Origin: an uncultured Ruminococcus sp.
GTDB lineage: Bacteria > Bacillota > Clostridia > Oscillospirales > Acutalibacteraceae
Direction: 5' to 3'
NCBI GenBank assembly: GCA_902789345.1
Contig: CADANT010000017.1
Span: 1-51,963 of the forward strand
DNA length: 51,963 bases
Of the stretch, positions 50,598 through 51,963 are shown piece by piece. The notes beneath the pieces are model-generated. The model made no database searches. It had not been told where the DNA came from and worked only from the letters and a program-made list of their open reading frames with translations. The position numbers and the translations under genes were made by a program. Position 1 is the first letter of the stretch. Every line of letters begins with the position of its first letter.

Positions 50598-51774
50598 TGA
50601 AAGTCCTGCAAGCAACCATACTCACCACAGCAAAACAAAACGGGAAAAGGTTGAATTTTCAATTAACAAGGACGATGATAATATTCCGGTTGCAAAATAC
50701 GCCAAACCACTAAATAAAGACAAAAAAGCAAAAAAGAAAAAGGGCAAGGTTTTTAAGTTTTTTGTTACTTTGGGAGTTGTTATAGCCTCACTTTTGTTAA
50801 TTGCCATAATTACTTTAGTTGTTCTGCTGTTTATGGGAAAAAACAGTATGTTAAGTGACAATGAAAACGCCTCAAAGAACATTACCGTACCTTCAAGCGT
50901 GCAAAAGGTTGACGATGACTACATAGTGCACGACGGTCATAAATACAAGTACAACAAGGATGTTACCACAATACTTTTTGCCGGTATTGACAAAGAAACA
51001 AACCAGCATAGAGAGGGCGTTGTGGGTACAGGCGGTCAAGCTGACAGTATATTTGTTTTGTCACTTAACACAAATACGGGAAAATACACTATGTACAATG
51101 TTTCCCGTGACAGTATGGTTGATGTAAACATTTGTGACACAGCCGGCAATTTTAAAGGCACAGAAAGAATGCAGATATGCTTGGCGCACTCATACGGCGA
51201 CGGCGGCGACACCAGCAACGATAACCTAAAGCGCTCTGTTTCACGACTTTTCTTTGGTATTCCGGTAAATGCATATATGTCAGTAGACCTTGATGTTATT
51301 CCTATACTGAACGACGCTGTAGGCGGTGTAAATGTAAATGTTATAGAAGACCTTAGCAGCTATGACCCTGCTTTGAAAAAGGGTGCTAATGTTACCTTAA
51401 AAGGTGAACAGGCTGAAATATATGTAAGAAGCAGAGATGTTAGCGGCGGCGTTGAACAAAACGAACTGCGAATGGAAAGACAAAAGAGTTATATTGACTC
51501 CTTTATCAACCAAACCATTCAGCTTACTAAAAAAGACCCAATGACTCCGTTAAACCTTTACAACAGCATAAGCGATTACTGCAAGACCGATATTGACACA
51601 GCCAAAATTACATATCTGTCAAGCTTGTTTGTAACAAATGGTTTTTCCTCTGATGAAAACATAGTTAAAGTACCCGGCAAAGCCGTTATGGGCGAAAAAT
51701 ATGCCGAATACAATGTAGACAATGACAAGTTTTTTGAAGAGATACTAAATACATATTATACAAGAGTAGATTAA
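50548..51774 (+). CDS. LCP-family (LytR-CpsA-Psr) protein
   Basis: A 408-residue membrane protein. The first 75 residues are cytoplasmic and low complexity, followed by one transmembrane span (FFVTLGVVIASLLLIAIITLVVLLF). The LCP domain follows: ILFAGIDKE, DSIFVLSLN, NVSRDSMV, MSVDLDVIPILNDAVGGVNV, YVRSRDV. LCP enzymes move glycopolymers from lipid carriers to peptidoglycan. The start lies inside the sortase gene, so the two are coupled. GGGAG is 12 bases ahead. Confidence 0.9.
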   Translation: MSQSNQQPNQEPTQPNNESPASNHTHHSKTKREKVEFSINKDDDNIPVAKYAKPLNKDKKAKKKKGKVFKFFVTLGVVIASLLLIAIITLVVLLFMGKNSMLSDNENASKNITVPSSVQKVDDDYIVHDGHKYKYNKDVTTILFAGIDKETNQHREGVVGTGGQADSIFVLSLNTNTGKYTMYNVSRDSMVDVNICDTAGNFKGTERMQICLAHSYGDGGDTSNDNLKRSVSRLFFGIPVNAYMSVDLDVIPILNDAVGGVNVNVIEDLSSYDPALKKGANVTLKGEQAEIYVRSRDVSGGVEQNELRMERQKSYIDSFINQTIQLTKKDPMTPLNLYNSISDYCKTDIDTAKITYLSSLFVTNGFSSDENIVKVPGKAVMGEKYAEYNVDNDKFFEEILNTYYTRVD

Positions 51775-51785
51775 TCGGTTAATTT

Positions 51786-51830
51786 AACCCCTCGGCATTA
51801 TGCGAGTTCATATATGCCGAGGGGTTTTCT
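51786..51830 (+). terminator. Terminator after the LCP gene
   Basis: CCCCTCGGCAT (51788-51798) pairs with ATGCCGAGGGG (51814-51824), extended by A-T pairs, then TTTTCT. Confidence 0.88.
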
Positions 51831-51864
51831 ATATTGACATAAGCACTGTAGGCTTCTAAATTAC

Positions 51865-51963
51865 GGCTCTGTGTCAATAGTTGGGGTAAAACCGTAAAAA
51901 GGAAATTGATTTAAACAAGTGGCGATGGACTAGGTTGCCACTTGTTTTTGGTTTTGATGTGAA
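51865..51963 (+). mobile_element. Possible left end of an ISL3-like insertion sequence
   Basis: GGCTCTGTGTCAATAGTTGG at 51865-51884 resembles the terminal repeats of ISL3-family elements (GGCTCTTTGTCAA...). A hairpin AACAAGTGGC (51914-51923) / GCCACTTGTT (51937-51946) with T-run follows. The element would continue past the window; no transposase is visible here. Confidence 0.35.

Overview
The window joins most of a Mu-like transposable prophage (about 1-28,430, all but one gene on the + strand) to a stretch of low-GC Gram-positive host chromosome (about 28,450-51,963). The host genes point to a spore-forming member of the Clostridia. There is a dipicolinate synthase pair (dpaA-dpaB) behind a good sigma-K-like promoter, a T-box-controlled thrS, an efp gene next to a CD1247-type protein, and a class B sortase beside an SPKTG sorting-signal substrate. 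I cannot name the species; a Ruminococcaceae/Oscillospirales-type commensal would fit.

Prophage, early and middle part (1-3,650). It opens inside a MuB-like ATPase gene, so the transposase gene and left end lie outside the window. Then come small zinc-finger-like proteins, an AbrB/SpoVT-type regulator, a coiled-coil protein in the position of Mu gam, GemA/Gp16 and a Mor-type activator. A strong intrinsic terminator (3,607-3,648) closes this block.

Prophage, late part (3,669-27,565). Mu-type leader genes (a membrane/coiled-coil protein, a Gp26-position protein, Gp27/DUF3486) are followed by a NusG/LoaP-like elongation factor, one reversed gene, a Tad2/DUF2829-like protein and a second small-terminase candidate. 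After that the phage is a long-tailed siphovirus: TerL, SPP1-type portal, MuF-type minor head protein with a probable C-terminal toxin domain plus a small immunity candidate, scaffold, HK97-fold capsid, neck genes, tail tube, a chaperone pair joined by a canonical -1 slippery site (T TTT TTC), a lipoprotein moron with its own promoter and terminator, a tape measure gene broken by one extra base, Dit, Gp37-like protein, receptor-binding/baseplate proteins, CHAP endolysin and holin. Several intrinsic terminators sit inside this otherwise co-directional late region, which makes the NusG-like protein a good candidate processive antiterminator. The last phage gene, a D12-class DNA adenine methyltransferase, is interrupted by an in-frame TGA before its catalytic DPPY motif. 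The broken tape measure and methylase suggest a decaying prophage, unless they are sequencing errors.

Junction and decayed zone (28,430-33,450). A small XRE regulator and two strong terminators are followed by an EFR1-type flavodoxin/ferredoxin with its TetR regulator, remnants of a cysteine-rich KTR protein and a GNAT acetyltransferase, a membrane protein with a second TetR regulator, and three copies of a related hairpin repeat. Both TetR promoters carry paired palindromic operators.

Host operons (33,494-51,963). A response regulator, histidine kinase, ABC ATPase and FtsX-type permease form one minus-strand operon resembling peptide-antibiotic or envelope-stress detoxification modules. Then follow CD1247-like protein and efp; dpaA-dpaB; yqeG-aroQ-Xaa-Pro peptidase; rpsU; a CNNM/CorC-type transporter with a 280-nt leader holding a short ORF; a DUF4358-like protein; thrS with its T-box; and a tiny sortase substrate, class B sortase and LCP-family protein acting at the cell wall. 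The right edge may touch the end of an ISL3-like insertion sequence.
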